From: Rhopalosiphum padi
Lineage: Eukaryota > Arthropoda > Insecta > Hemiptera > Aphididae
Assembly: GCF_020882245.1 (NCBI RefSeq)
Contig: NC_083597.1
Span: 69,294,152-69,358,151, forward strand
Direction: 5' to 3'
Length of the DNA: 64,000 nt
Program-made: the position numbers and the translations under genes
Part shown: positions 1-13,100 of the stretch, piece by piece
Position numbering within the stretch: position 1 is the first letter of the stretch
Layout of the letters: each line of letters starts with the position of its first letter
The notes under the pieces: generated by a model
The model's input: only the letters and a program-made list of their open reading frames with translations
The model's database searches: none
Told to the model about the DNA's origin: nothing

Positions 1-3000
1 ATGTTATCATTTAAAAAATCAGTTGGTTGCGGTGGTTGAGGGGGGTAAGAATAGACATTTTTTTTGTCCCGTATTTTGAATTTTGAAATCTGGCAACCCT
101 TATTTGCTTTTATATTCATATTACAATAAGTTATTATTACATCGCAGTGCAAAATGTGTGGCGTGAGACTCATGCATGAGTGTCTCACTGAGTGTTATTC
201 TATTTTAGAAAACAATATTTTTATTTTAACATCTATCTACTTCTACATATTAATATGTTTCGTAAATCTTAGTTTACAATATTTGTGAACGTATGATTAT
301 TAAGGTACAGAGAAACAATTTTTTTTTCAATCTAATATTCAGTTATCTTATAAATGCATATAGTTGTAGGCATCTTATGTTTTTTTTATGGAAGTTCTCT
401 AATAAAACTTGTATTTAAATTTTTATTCCAAATCGTTTTAAAGAACCCAAGTAATAAACCACGATACCCGAGCCATTATATTTCGATGGATCAAAAGAAA
501 TTGAGATACAGGCGTACCACCTCATACTTATACAGAGTAATTTAAAAAGCATGTTCACCCTAATTTTCTTTAAATAATTTATTTATTTAAATTCTGTTGT
601 ACACTGAAAGATTATATTATCAAATATTTAGATTTATTGTATAATAAGGAATGTCCTGTTACAATGTCCAGTCAAGTTTTTTTTCTAACGAATATCATTT
701 ATGTTCTATTGATTACCTCTCTGATTCCTGTATCGATTTGCTTGTTGAAATCGCAGTTCGCGTTCAAGATGTAACGTGAGGTGATTGATTTGTATATTAA
801 AATAATTAGACCTTTTTTCTTTGATTAACTATTGTAATTTTATTTAACTATTTTTTAACACAATTTAATACACGTACTTTAATTTATTATAAATGTTTAT
901 ATAACTAATAACTTATTATTATGTTTTATTGCATGAACGATCTGCGCAGTTTCTTACACTCGCCTTTGACGTTCGTACAATAAGACAATAATAACGCGTC
1001 TATGCCTTGACTAGCAGACTAGAGTCCTTAATATATAATATATTGTTGTGTGTGTGTGTGTACAATATCTTATCGTTAATGGCTAATAGTTGTTATAATT
1101 ATCTTATTATATATTTTAAATTTAAAAAAGATATGATGGCTTATGCGCACATCATAACAGATTTATTAATAATAGATGATTTGTATACAAATGTTGATAA
1201 GTAGTTTTTTAATTATAAAGTTTAAGTAAGGGTAATAGTCCATGGTTATATAGATTTAGAAGATAAAGTTCTATAATTATTTGGAAACAACAGCAATTAT
1301 TATCCATTAAAACTCTTTGAGTTGTGTAATAAGTAATATAATAGAAATAATAAATACTAGAGTAAATACAAATCTATGTTATATTTCATATAAAACCATT
1401 ATTAAATACTATATTACTTATATTATCCAATACAGAAAGTGTAATAACTCAGAAACTAATCTATTGAATTTCGATCCAGATGATCAAGTTTTTTTAATTA
1501 TTATATTTTTAACAATTATATTAAAATAGATTGGTAATCATTATTAAAAAAAAAAAAAATGTTTTAAAATATGGTTTATAAATATATACTCAAAAATCAT
1601 AGAACGAATAAATTAATAATTAAACTATAAAGGGGGTGGGTGAGAATTCTCAATGAGTCACCCTGTATAATAAGACAATAAACCTATTCACGTATTGTTT
1701 GTGAGGAGAGGATAAAAGTTAGCTCGAGGGTATTATTATACATGGATAGATAATACAGTCCAACGAGGGATTCCGAATACGTATCGAGGTATTATGTCTG
1801 TATAGAGATTTCTGTTTTATTTTCAAAGCAGCTTTCGGTCAGTACGGTCGAGAGGATGAATCAAATGTCGTCGATTATTATACAACGCACTCGTGACCTG
1901 GATGACTGGGTCGTGGTGCGGGCGATTCATGTGCATATTTTGGTATGTTTTTGTTTTTGCAAGTAAAAAATAATGATTTGGGATGCGTATAAAAGTCTAG
2001 TATCTTTATAAACGGTTGAATTGAATAAAAACGGATGATCACGATTAAGTCATCGTTGCAAAAATAATATACATGGAATCTGACGGTGACACGCCTATGT
2101 ATTAATCTACCGATTGTGAAAAATAAAACAATAATAATCGTTTTACCTATATCAATAAGCATATGCCCAAACCAGATCGAAACGAGGTCATAATTGTTTA
2201 TATCATATACCTATAAGCAATTCCTACATTTTAAAATACATAATAATATATAATATATATAATATCATAAATAGCTGTGATTCACTGATTAAACTTAGTA
2301 CTTTTTTATCTTGGGATAATTTATTTATTCAAAATTTAATTTTTGGATTTGATACATACATTGTAGTATTATATACTCAAAACTTAAATTTTCAAATTAA
2401 TGCATTTTTGTACCATTTTACAATTTAAGAAGTATTTGGTGAAATACAAAATTGTTTTTTTTTTGCAAATGAGAACCCCCTTTGAAAATGTTAATACATT
2501 TAAATAGAATAATGGATTAGTAGCTGGTTCTGAAGTTATTAAGCTTTATCAATTAACAATAAAAAATTTTAAATAACTGTCTTTAGTAATACAAAATATA
2601 TATGTAATATTTAGTATTGTATTTTTTTTATAAACGGATAAATTTTACCAATTATAAAATGTTAATATAATCGTCATAGTTCCCAAATTGAGTAAACCTA
2701 TAATCGTGAACTATTAGTGCGTTAAGTTTAGAAACTAAAAAACTATTGAAAAAAAATACCAGTATTTCGATTTATAGGCGCATCAAAATATTGAAAAAAT
2801 AATCTCCCTAAATGTTCACGCATAAAAAAGTAGTTGAAAAAAAAGAAGATCTTTTACTATTAAATCGCCATGCAGTATACTTCACTAACTGTGTAGAAAA
2901 TCTAAACATTTGAAAATATAATACTATTTTTATAATGAAATTGAAAATTCCAAAAAGTATTTTAATAAATGCATTATTAATAGATGCATGTATACATGCT

Positions 3001-3308
3001 TGGCGAATTATCCAGTAAATTATACGTACTGTGGTTTATAGAGTGATGTTGTAAGTAAAATCTATTGGCGTCGTAGTATTATATGATTATTGCCGTTGAG
3101 GTGGCGAAATAATAACAACGATAAAAAAATACTTTTCGAGGTTTAATGCGTTTGACGGTCGATACATATAACAACAAGTAGGCTATACGATTTAATATTA
3201 TACTTAAATTAAAAAACTTACGAATCATCGTCCACTGGATAAGCGTGAAGTTTGCATGCATATTTAGGTTGACAGGATAAATATGTAAGTTACATTGTTA
3301 ATTATTAA
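1..3308. other. Left part of the K2P upstream intron; no gene seen
   Basis: AT-rich DNA between the missing upstream K2P exon and exon 6960. I looked for a plus-strand exon encoding M1 and the pore helix and ending in TTIG plus a split Gly, and found none. Contents are a (TG)n tract at 1047-1061, a possible transposon end near 1636-1668 (the word TACAGGGTGA on the minus strand next to the palindrome TGAGAATTCTCA at 1641-1652), and repeat-like A/T-rich DNA around 2.3-2.9 kb. A 35-codon hydrophobic frame starts at ATG 664, without other support. Confidence 0.6.
1047..1061. repeat. (TG)n microsatellite
   Basis: About seven and a half TG units, uninterrupted, in the K2P upstream intron. Confidence 0.9.
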
Positions 3309-3619
3309 TTTTTTGACGCCGAAAAAACGGTTTATTCTTCCAGTATAAGAATATCCCTCTCTATCTTATTTGATTTTTGGGCGGATGACGCAGACGACGT
3401 GTATGTAGAGCGTTACAAATCTTTCGATATAAATCATGATGGTGTTGTGACACGTGAGGATGTATTTTTTCATACGATCATTTTTTTTGTCTGTTTATTT
3501 TTTTAGGCCATGGCTAATTAATATAAAATTTTAAATTATAATTGCATGAGTCTTCGTTTTCACTTCAGAAAGTGAATAAAAATCGATTTATCCGCCTAGA
3601 TCTGACAATTGCCGAGAGA
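3309..3619 (+). other. Candidate EF-hand-encoding exons inside the K2P intron
   Basis: One plus-strand frame stays open from 3309 to the stop at 3504. It contains a full EF-hand signature: the E-helix pattern VERYKSFD, then the 12-residue loop DINHDGVVTRED (3426-3461) with Asp 1, Asn 3, Asp 5, Gly 6, Val 8 and Asp 12 in place. A good acceptor (TTATTCTTCCAG) ends at 3343, and possible donors are at 3453 (GTGAGG) and 3462 (GTATTT). A second 51-base open exon, 3569-3619, has a good acceptor (TTTTCACTTCAG) and the perfect donor GTGAGT, and is frame-compatible with the 3462 donor. I do not recognise the protein. It could be a nested gene, a decayed gene piece or a chance frame in a locally GC-rich patch. 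Confidence 0.3.
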
Positions 3620-4944
3620 GTGAGTACAACGACGATACGAAATGATTTTTTTTTCGTTATATGAAATAAGCCAGTTTATTGCCTTTATTCTTAAGTTTCA
3701 ATGTTAGATTAATATTAATATAATAAAAATTCAAAATAATACCAAAATACGAAGTTGTGTCATTACTCATTTTTCCCAAATAATTCTTAAGTATATTAAA
3801 ATGCAAAACCTATGTAAAAAATGATTATGTTATATACGTAAGTTGTTAGTTGTATTATATTTTAGGAACAATCATGAAACAAAATGTGGGATACAACGTA
3901 GATCATTAGACACTAGGTCACTTTAATTATTTATAGAACCTACCCTGTACACAATATTATAATATGATAATTTATTGAATAACTATCATATTATTATTGT
4001 ACATATACTAATGTATAATACACCATCGGAACACATCAGAATAGTAAATAACATGGTACCTAATTTGTTATTAAATTAGTCAAATAATATTATGTGCATA
4101 CAAAGTATCATAATAAAAATCCACGGCATTAAACTAATTGTTTAATGTCTTATATAATTATATCGCGTTTTACCATGTAATTTATTTGAACATAAAATTA
4201 TTTATTATTCTTATACCTAATTTTAATAAAATACAAATTACCAAACATTTATTTTTATCTGAATCTTTAAAGACATCAATTTTTTTAAATTTCAGTTAAT
4301 TTTTACTAATATAATAACCAACAATAAAAAGTTAATGAATCAAGTTATGAGCAGTAATTAGTGTTAAATTATTATCAATAATTATATTACGAGTATATAC
4401 AATTGGTATACGGTATATTAAACAATAATATAGTGTTATTATTTGACACCAAAATTTTTGTTTATTTTAATTATTTATAATTAATAATATTCAACTAGTC
4501 TTAATAAAGTAATGATTATGACTCGTAAATAAGATATCGAAAAATTTTAAATGCAACACAGGGATTTCTATAGAGTTTTGTCGAAGTCTAAAAGTCATGT
4601 TCATAATTCTTGAATAATACAATTTTAAGTGAACTGTTTTAAATTATTTTAAGGACAAATCAATATTAATATTGTATGAGTATTTAATTAAATAGAAATG
4701 TGTCCTGTATTCCTGTTATTTTATTTTAAATAAACCATTGCGCTTATAAATTAATTTATACGATTCTGAACGATATATTTTTTTTAACAATACTTTTTCA
4801 GATAGTAGGTAGCTACGAGTAAAGGCGCCAATTAAATAAAATTAAGTATTTCTAAATTGTTTGAAAATTGAATTTGGTTGGCACTCTATGATTAGGTAAT
4901 TAAATTAAAGTGTCATAAGTTAAAAGTTGTAAATATATTATACT
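3620..4944. other. Intron DNA, nothing recognised
   Basis: Very AT-rich sequence with short A/T runs and no sustained open frame or recognisable repeat boundary. Confidence 0.6.
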
Positions 4945-5793
4945 CAGAGCCGTGTCGTTATGATTTGGCGCCCGGAGCAAAATTAAAAATATTCGATCCC
5001 CTCCGTTAATTTACTATTTAATCTTTTTCAACTTATTTGGTATTATTGTATTAATATTTTATTACTTATATATTATTAAACATTTTTGTAAAAATAATTA
5101 AATAACTTAAAATGTAGTAAATGATGTAATACTGTATACAGTATTATAATAATAATAAAAGAAAAAAATTGAGTTATCATTAGTAAACGTTATTTAAATT
5201 TGATTATTTAACATAATATTATATGATTCAAAATTTAATCTTCCTTGAATTGATTTATCTTCTATAACGCATTCAAAATTGATATTGTTTGATATTTTAT
5301 TTTTAACTATTAGTATTTTTGAATTAGTTAATCTATTTTGGGATATTTTTGATCATAAGTATGTTTTGATTATTTTTAATTTATTAAAGGAATGTTCTTC
5401 GGTTGCAATAATAGCAGACATGATATACAATCTTATATCTCTATGCAATTATCAAGTTTGGACAAGTTGAATTAAGTTCATTTTATTGCATTTAAAATAT
5501 TTAAAAATGTTACGTTTTATACATCTTGTAATATTGCTTTTAGAAATTATATTTCGCTAATTATTTCTGGACCTTTATCTTTATCGTATTTTATTGCATA
5601 TTTCTTCAATATTTCAAGTGGTATTATATACAATGAATTGCCAGAAAGAAATTCAAAATTATTACGACGATTGCATTAAAACCAATATTTTGTTAAGATA
5701 TTTCTGTATAGTATTATTAATCAGGTAATGAACTTTTTTGTGCTCCCTTAAAATATGAGTCTCAGGCTTCCTTGGTTACACGGCATAACTCTG
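4945..5793 (-). mobile_element. Decayed hAT-superfamily DNA transposon with TIRs and 8-bp target duplication
   Basis: The left end begins CAGAGCCGTGTCGTTA and the right end, read on the minus strand, begins CAGAGTTATGCCGTGTAA; the termini share CAGAG and CCGTGT. The flanks ATTATACT (4937-4944) and ATTAAACT (5794-5801) match at 7 of 8 bases, the duplication length expected of hAT elements. A transposase remnant lies inside on the minus strand. At 849 bp the copy is far shorter than an autonomous hAT element, so it is internally deleted and inactive. Confidence 0.8.
5194..5430 (-). pseudogene. hAT transposase C-terminal (dimerisation) remnant
   Basis: On the minus strand one frame reads through the hAT C-terminal dimerisation region. 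It shows ATEEHSFNKLKIIKTYL, one in-frame stop where an Arg is usual, then SQNRLTNSKILIV and NKISNNINFECVIED, ending at a stop at 5194-5196. This matches the general hAT pattern ATAERSFSKLK.IKTYLRS..SQ.RL in aphid and other insect ZMYM1-like transposases. The upstream part toward 5700 is too decayed to read. It belongs to the hAT element 4945-5793. Confidence 0.7.
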
Positions 5794-6959
5794 ATTAAAC
5801 TAGTATAAGTTTTGATGTAATTTGTTTTTTTTTACATTCCCTATGAGTAAGATAAAAAAAATATTGAATATCACCAAAAAGTTGTTTACTTTATTAAACA
5901 AAGTACAATTGGTTTAAACAAATTATAGATACTCGTAATATATGGAACACCATTTAAAAACTATTTAACATATCGGACACTGATTTGGAACTTAACTATT
6001 TAACAGATGAAGTTGGGGTTTTGCGCGATCTCAGTACTTCAAGGTTATATTTGTATATATTCATTAAAAATATATTGCTAATTACTTTATCGACGTGGTA
6101 AATTGTTGCAAATTAGTAACAAGTAAATGACACTGACATGAAATCGATTGGACATAGTCGAGGTGAAAACTTCACGTACGTGAAAAATGTATTAATTTTC
6201 TGATTATCACTTTGGTTTTATTTATACAATAATAACAAAACATGATTGATTACAAATATTGTTTTACCAAACACTATTTGTTGATTAATTGAAATAACTT
6301 TAAGCTTTAGGTTGTTACTTATTGTGTCTGATTTAGTAAGTTTGCTTACAGTACATTATTTTCGACTTTCTACATTCAACCTTTTTTTAGTATCGTGGTA
6401 CAAAAAAGAACTTGTTTAATTAAGCAGGCTTTGTTCTTTAAATAAGAAAGCCATTTTAACTATTGTTAAACTTTAATCAGTAAAACCGCACTTAGCCTCG
6501 ATGATTTTATAAAGTTACTTTAGTCTTACATATACTTTACATCAAACATGTTTGATAAATATTCACCAGGCATTAAGTAAAGGGTTTTGGTGTCTTACAA
6601 CATTCGATAATAATAAATAATAATAAAACTGAAAACTCCTGTATCGTTATAGCGTTTGATAAGAGAAATACGATTTCCAGGTCAGTCATAGATGGTTAAC
6701 GCATGCGCATATGAAGTGCAATTTTTTTTTAAATATTGTTTATTTTATTATTGTTTGTATTTTTTTTACAAGAAGTTGAATATATTTTAAAATGGAATTG
6801 TTTTGAATACATTTAAAATATGTGTTTCCGTAAAAATGCGTATAAACGTATACAGTTAATAAACGTGATGTGAACTTCAGAACTTATATTTTTATAATCA
6901 TATAGTAAAACTTTATTATAAGGACGGCTTTTGTAGATAATCCAAATATTTTGTTTCAG
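5794..6959. other. Right part of the K2P upstream intron
   Basis: AT-rich DNA up to the acceptor of the 6960 exon. No exon, RNA gene or clear repeat boundary seen. Confidence 0.6.
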
Positions 6960-7191
6960 GTTACGGTCACATAGCTCCAAAAACCCTTAACGGAAAAATA
7001 GCCACTATATTTTATGCGATTGTCGGTATACCGTTGATGCTTCTGTGCCTGTCCAATATTGGTGACATAATGGCGCATTCCTTCAGGTTCCTCTACTGGA
7101 AAGTATGTTGCTATACGTGCACCAGGCGGCAGAGACGAGTACAGTCCCTAAGGAGGTCCCGCAGTCAAAGGTCCACTACAAGATCACACGG
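6960..7191 (+). CDS. K2P channel exon 1 of those visible: end of first pore loop and M2
   Basis: The acceptor TTTCAG ends at 6959 and the donor GTAAGA starts at 7192. The exon enters in phase 1 (split Gly of GYG) and leaves in phase 2. It encodes GYGHIAPKT, the typical K2P first filter with the start of M2, then a hydrophobic M2 containing GIPLMLLCLSNIGD. The first cytosolic linker residues follow, including a Cys-Cys-Tyr-Thr-Cys stretch and an Arg/Ser-rich run (RRSRSQRSTTRS). These basic-serine residues are possible kinase or 14-3-3 sites, by inference only. Confidence 0.95.
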
Positions 7192-10100
7192 GTAAGATTT
7201 AACATACCTGGTGTTGGATTTACATATTTTAATACCTAACCCAGTCAAAGCACGTTCACTTGTTAATCCCCTGAAGGCCTGCAATAGGTCAAGTTTTATA
7301 GGTTTTGACTACTTCTAGTTGTATCCAGAAATTAATGTTTATTGTTTATTGATTATGTTGTATTTTTGTGAAGTTCATCGTAGAAGTACGAGAGGATTAT
7401 ATTATTAAGCTGCGTCAATATTGGTCATTTTATTTCGATATAATTTAACTATTTAATTTATTTTTATTGTAGTGAAATTATTGTCTTGATTAATTTATAT
7501 CAAATATGACTTTATATTTTATTTAAATTTATGATATTAAAATTTTTTTTTAACGAATTAAACGGATTTTTTAATTTTAGATGTACTAAAATATTATAAC
7601 TATAATTTATATGTATTATATTGTAATTTCTGATTTTTTAAATATTCAAATTATTTATTTGAGTTAGAAGTTCCATATAAATAGTTGTAATAAATTAGTA
7701 TTATAATATATAATTTAATAGATATTATATTAAATCATCACGTCTCACGTGTACATTATCAAAATAATGATGACTTGAAAAATCATTTTAGTAAAACCCC
7801 ATTAAAAATGTACTTGATTGCTATTCCTAAATTTGCGTACTAGAATCAGTCTTTAAATTTTATAAATTTACTGCAACGCGATAATTTGTTTTTGTTTAAT
7901 TTGATCTATTTTTCTAGTTCCAGAACTACGTCACTAAAGAGAACAGGTCGAATATCACAGAGATCCGCCGACAGTGCTCTTGGAATGTCAGATTGTTACA
8001 CTAGATCTTCTTATTCAGATACCGAATGCAGGTGAAATATCTCTATAAAGCTGTGGTAGTCTGATTTTATTTTTGTATCGTTTTCACAAACTATATACAT
8101 TTCTTGTAGGTATTATAATAAAATGGAAAGAGAATATGCCATGTTTGGAGGCGGAATGCCCGTTAAAGCTCCTAACCGATATTCACAGCAATCCAGATAT
8201 TCCGACACCGTACCGTTACGAAGACACTCGCCAGCTATTAAACCAAGATCAACCAGTCAAAATAGTGGTCACCGAAATAATGCTAACCATTATTATCATG
8301 GTCGATATCGAGTACAAGGTACTCACATCATATTAATAGTATTTGTATGTTAGAGTGAAACGAAATCATAATACATTTAGAGAACGTGAAAATTAGTATT
8401 AGGCTTGTGTATCAATATATTATGTATTATAATAACAAGTGTCCTGGTGAAACGCTTAAGCTTAGTTAATATTAAGTAATGGATTAGACACACACAGATT
8501 ATATATTTTATCACGATCTTAATTATTCATCGAACGAATTATCGGTAAGTTTTAAAAACTATAATTGTATTGTGTTTATACTTAAAAGATTCATGACCAT
8601 CACTACCGTGACTGTTTAAATACCAACAATTGTATTCTTTAAATGTATGATGTTTAAAAAGTCGTATTTGATGTTTGTAAGCATTTAAATTTAACTGTTT
8701 CAAAAAGTATATAATGAACCATTTAAATGAGAAAAATATGTTAAAATATTTATAAATATTATTTGAAAAAAATAAAAATAAAAATGTATTATGTGCATTA
8801 TAAATTTAAATTCATAAAATTATTATTAGAGCTAAAATACATATTAATTGATGAGAGTCGAGAAGAAAAAAAGTTATAGATCGATCTAAAATTCTAAACA
8901 TTATTTTGATGTTTCTTATATTTTCTAAAGTACGTTCATGGTTATTAAACAAATCATTATAGTACCGTAATAAATTCGGTTTCTATACAGGGTCGTAAAT
9001 TATCTTTAAAAACTAACATTAAAACTACAGTCTTACTCCAAAGTACCAACATAGTTATAGAAACTTAATAGATATAGTTTTTCATTTCTCAAACACCTTT
9101 ATTGGTATAAATATTCCCAAAATGTGAACTAGTAAGTACCCCTATGTGGAGTAAAAACCAGTAACACGTAATTATCATTAAGTATAATAAACTTTCTTTT
9201 TACGTATTATGAATTTTAAACTGTATAAAACCATTAAAACACATTATAAGTTTAAAATTTTATTTTATGCTTTATAAGATTAGAAATAAAAATATAGTTA
9301 AATATTTTAATTTCGTTACATACGTAAACTGTATAATATATCGCAAGTTGGATCCGAGTATGTATTTATAATAATTCCTTACTAAATATTATTTACGAGT
9401 TATTTATTTAAATACAAATTATTGCTTATAGCTGATATAATATACAATATCATGATATACGCTGCAAAGAATACTTTCTATATAATAATTATATATATTT
9501 ATTACCTTTCTATATAAATATTTTTTATAGATAAACTATAAAGATATTGTTATAGTGTTCATGCCTTATATACGAAGAGATGTTTTAAAGCCCATAAAAT
9601 GAAAACATTTCCATACAAATCATTCATAAAAATTATCAAGCAAATACTTATTTATAATATGTTTCTAATAATATTCGCTTATCAAAGATGATTCAATGCA
9701 TCTTGTTATCGTTTTGTGTTTACTTTTATGTTATTCCCTAAAGAAATATTTAGTCTGGATAAAGATTATTTTTATAAGAATTGTCTTGAATGTAAGACAT
9801 TTTACTTCTAGAGAAATTATATACCATAGTACAAGTATTACAGTTACATTTTAAAATACTTGATAAATATATATATATAATTCATTTTACTGGAAAAAAC
9901 CATCAATATAATTGTGTGTTGGATTAATAATGTATTGCGATGACATAAAGTTAAGCACTCGGCTGTACCAGTGTGACTATTTTATGGAAGACAATGAAAA
10001 TTAATAGGGTTTTTTTTAATCATCGAATGGTATTTTAAATTTATTTTTTATTTTGTTAGATCCAAGTTATTCAGACGGTGATCAACTAGATGGGCCAGAA

Positions 10101-13100
10101 CTGCAGCAAGTGCCATCGATTTTATTTAATAAATATGCGCTGGACAGAGAAGAATCTAGAAGAAGTAAGTTAACAAAAATTATCTGTTATTTTCAAAAAT
10201 TATTAACATTATTAAAGTAATAGTTATATTCATAATTTACAATTTATATTAAAAGTAACATTATAATATTTTCTGTGATTGTATGGTAAGATAAACATTT
10301 TGAACGGCAAATATTAACATTAACATTAACAATAACTAATATCAGATAGTAATACGGAAAAACAAATTAAAGTAAAATATATTTATTGATGCACATTTAA
10401 AAATAACTTAATAATATACTATGAATTTATATTTTATTATTATATTAAATAAATAAATATTAAAAATAAAAAGGTTTTGTTAGAACTAATTACTGATACT
10501 GAAATTACCAAAAACAATTCAAGAGCAACAAGATAAACAATTAAACATTAATAACAATTTTATTATATTATATAAATATAGTTATTTAAAAATGAGTACA
10601 TTTTTGGGGAGAGGAGTTAATAATAATACGATAAATTAGTTTAATAGAAATATCAAAAAACACATCATGAAATATATTTAATAATATGGGCGAACAGATT
10701 GTCGCCGTTCGTAATCGTTTTTCGTTGTACAATGATATTATATCATTGAATTCAATTTTTTATTAATTTTTAAGATAAATAAATTATATCGTATTAGGTC
10801 ACTCCAACACAGTCTAAAATAACAACGAAGGGTTTAAACTTTAAACAAGCATTGAATAATTACAATAATACAATGTTTGTAATATTAAATTATTATTTGT
10901 TAATTAGTTTTGTATTCACTTGCATGTTTTTTTCAACCAAAATAATTGTGGTATTGCATGTTTTTTTGTATCGTTTTCACTTAGAACAATGTCAATCTTA
11001 ACTTTTTCACAAAAAATAAAACGCAGATGCGACATTAATCTGTGTAAGTCGCTCTATGATATTTTACTGTTTGTACGTTTCTAACTGAACTATATTTTAT
11101 ATATAAATACGTAAGTGTATATATATACTATTTATATGTTGGCATACAGCAACATAAAACTGTTTGCCGAAAGAAAGAAAAAACCTTGTAAATAAATTAT
11201 AGCTTCCTTATTCCTCCAATTATTTATAGTAATTACATTTTCAAGACATTTCAAATATGATTCAATAGAAGGTCCATACGCATAATATAATATTCCTGGG
11301 CGTATACGTCTTATACGTATAATTGATATTATAATATAATATAATGCTATAGCTAGTTTCATTTGTTCCTCGCGAGTGAAATTTTTTGATAAAATAAAAA
11401 TAACCTGTACTGTGCGCACATATTAAATCATTTCGTAGTCGACAATAGCATATTTTTTATTAATATTTTTTAAAATTATGCTATTTAATTCAGTTAGACA
11501 CTACTAAACGTAGTATGTAATGATATAAATATAATTTTTGTGAAGAGTATACACTCTAAATACTCAAGATGATTAGTTAGTGAATTTAAACCTAATTGAC
11601 CGTTGAAATATACAGTTACAGTTTTACGTTTAACATTTTTTGTGCTAATACCTATTTGAAATTTATTTTAATTGACTAATCAATAATTCAAAACCATGAG
11701 CTATTTGTTTCTTAGTTAATTTGAATATAATTTATTAATTTATTAATTTTAATATGTAGTCGCAGTACAGATCTCATTTGTATTAAAAATGTATGCTTAT
11801 TATAATCAGCTACATCAGAGATGTCAATAGAAAGTAAAAAATATGTAAATTTAGTACGCAACTTGGTTTATTTATAGTATTTATTACAGTCATACCAAAG
11901 TTTTTATGAACTTTGATTTTTTCACAACAAAATCACTGACAAGTCCAAAACTCATTGCATAGGTTATACAAATGTATACTATTTTGCCAACCTTTTATTT
12001 AAGACATAAATAACTCGTGACAACAATTCTCATTTTAGTTGTATAATTTATCGTTGTAAAACAATAGAATTACATGTCCCTACATAAAATAATGATACGT
12101 AAATTATTTTATAAAGATGATTTGTTTGGCTATAATGCTAATTAAAACCAGACGGAAATAATCGGTAAGACTAAATTTCTGCCTATAAAATAAGAACTTA
12201 TGAACTTATGCAATATAATTCAAAAACGGTTATACTTGTTTTAGTTTTGGTATCATCATAATAATATGTATCAGAAAGTACAACAACATTTAAGTTTAAT
12301 AAGATTTTTTTTGTTTTTAATTTGCGATCAAATTTTATAAATAATATACTATACATATTATATATAATACATAATATTGTAAATGCTATCGAGTGTATGT
12401 TAATAATTTATTGACACCTTATAAAAATAAGATTAAAATGCAATACATTTAATCAGTAATTCATATCCATTAATCTGATAGAATTTTAGTTGTTTTAATT
12501 TAATTTGAAAGTTAGGTACCTAACTAAAATTAAAATAAATTAACATGAAGTGAATAAAGTGCGGGAACGGGATACATAATTAAAATTAGAGTAGGTTTAT
12601 TACACACGATTTACCACAAAAGTGAACCAAACAGAAATTTTTGATAAATATATATTATATAATAATAAAACAGTATTTCTAATCAAAAATCTAATTATTA
12701 TTATTTTTTGTTACACGTTTGTTTATGGATTATTTTGTTGGCTTTAATTGATACCTATATTTTACCTAAGTTTGTGAAACAAACTTAAATTAAAATACCC
12801 TCATGACAGTAAACTATTTTAAAAATATTTGGTATTTGGTTGTTAACAAAATTATAGTGGTATTCGTAATGGGTTTGTTAAATAACATTTTATAATTATT
12901 TAACTTACTTACCGAGGGTGTAGATTCTAACGGCCGTGATTTTGTTTAAGACTTCTTTAGAACACTATTTTTTAATTATTTAGTTAGAGATATTTTTGTA
13001 AAATTATGTTCAGCGAAAGAGCGCTAGTCATTATTTTGTATTGGAGATTAATTTATGGATCATTTTTTTTCAAAGAAACAACCTTAAGCATATTGTTTTA

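Noticed and set aside
354..545. Hydrophobic 63-codon frame, considered as the missing K2P M1 exon
   Set aside because: It lacks a pore-helix/TTIG sequence and a phase-1 donor ending in a split Gly.
664..771. 35-codon hydrophobic ATG frame, considered as M1 or a signal peptide gene
   Set aside because: No charged or glycosylation context expected of K2P M1, no splice donor in phase; short hydrophobic frames are common in AT-rich DNA.
3079..3261. Minus-strand 60-codon frame containing a GTAAGT donor after 13 codons
   Set aside because: Donor words of this quality occur many times by chance in the window and no partner exon is seen.
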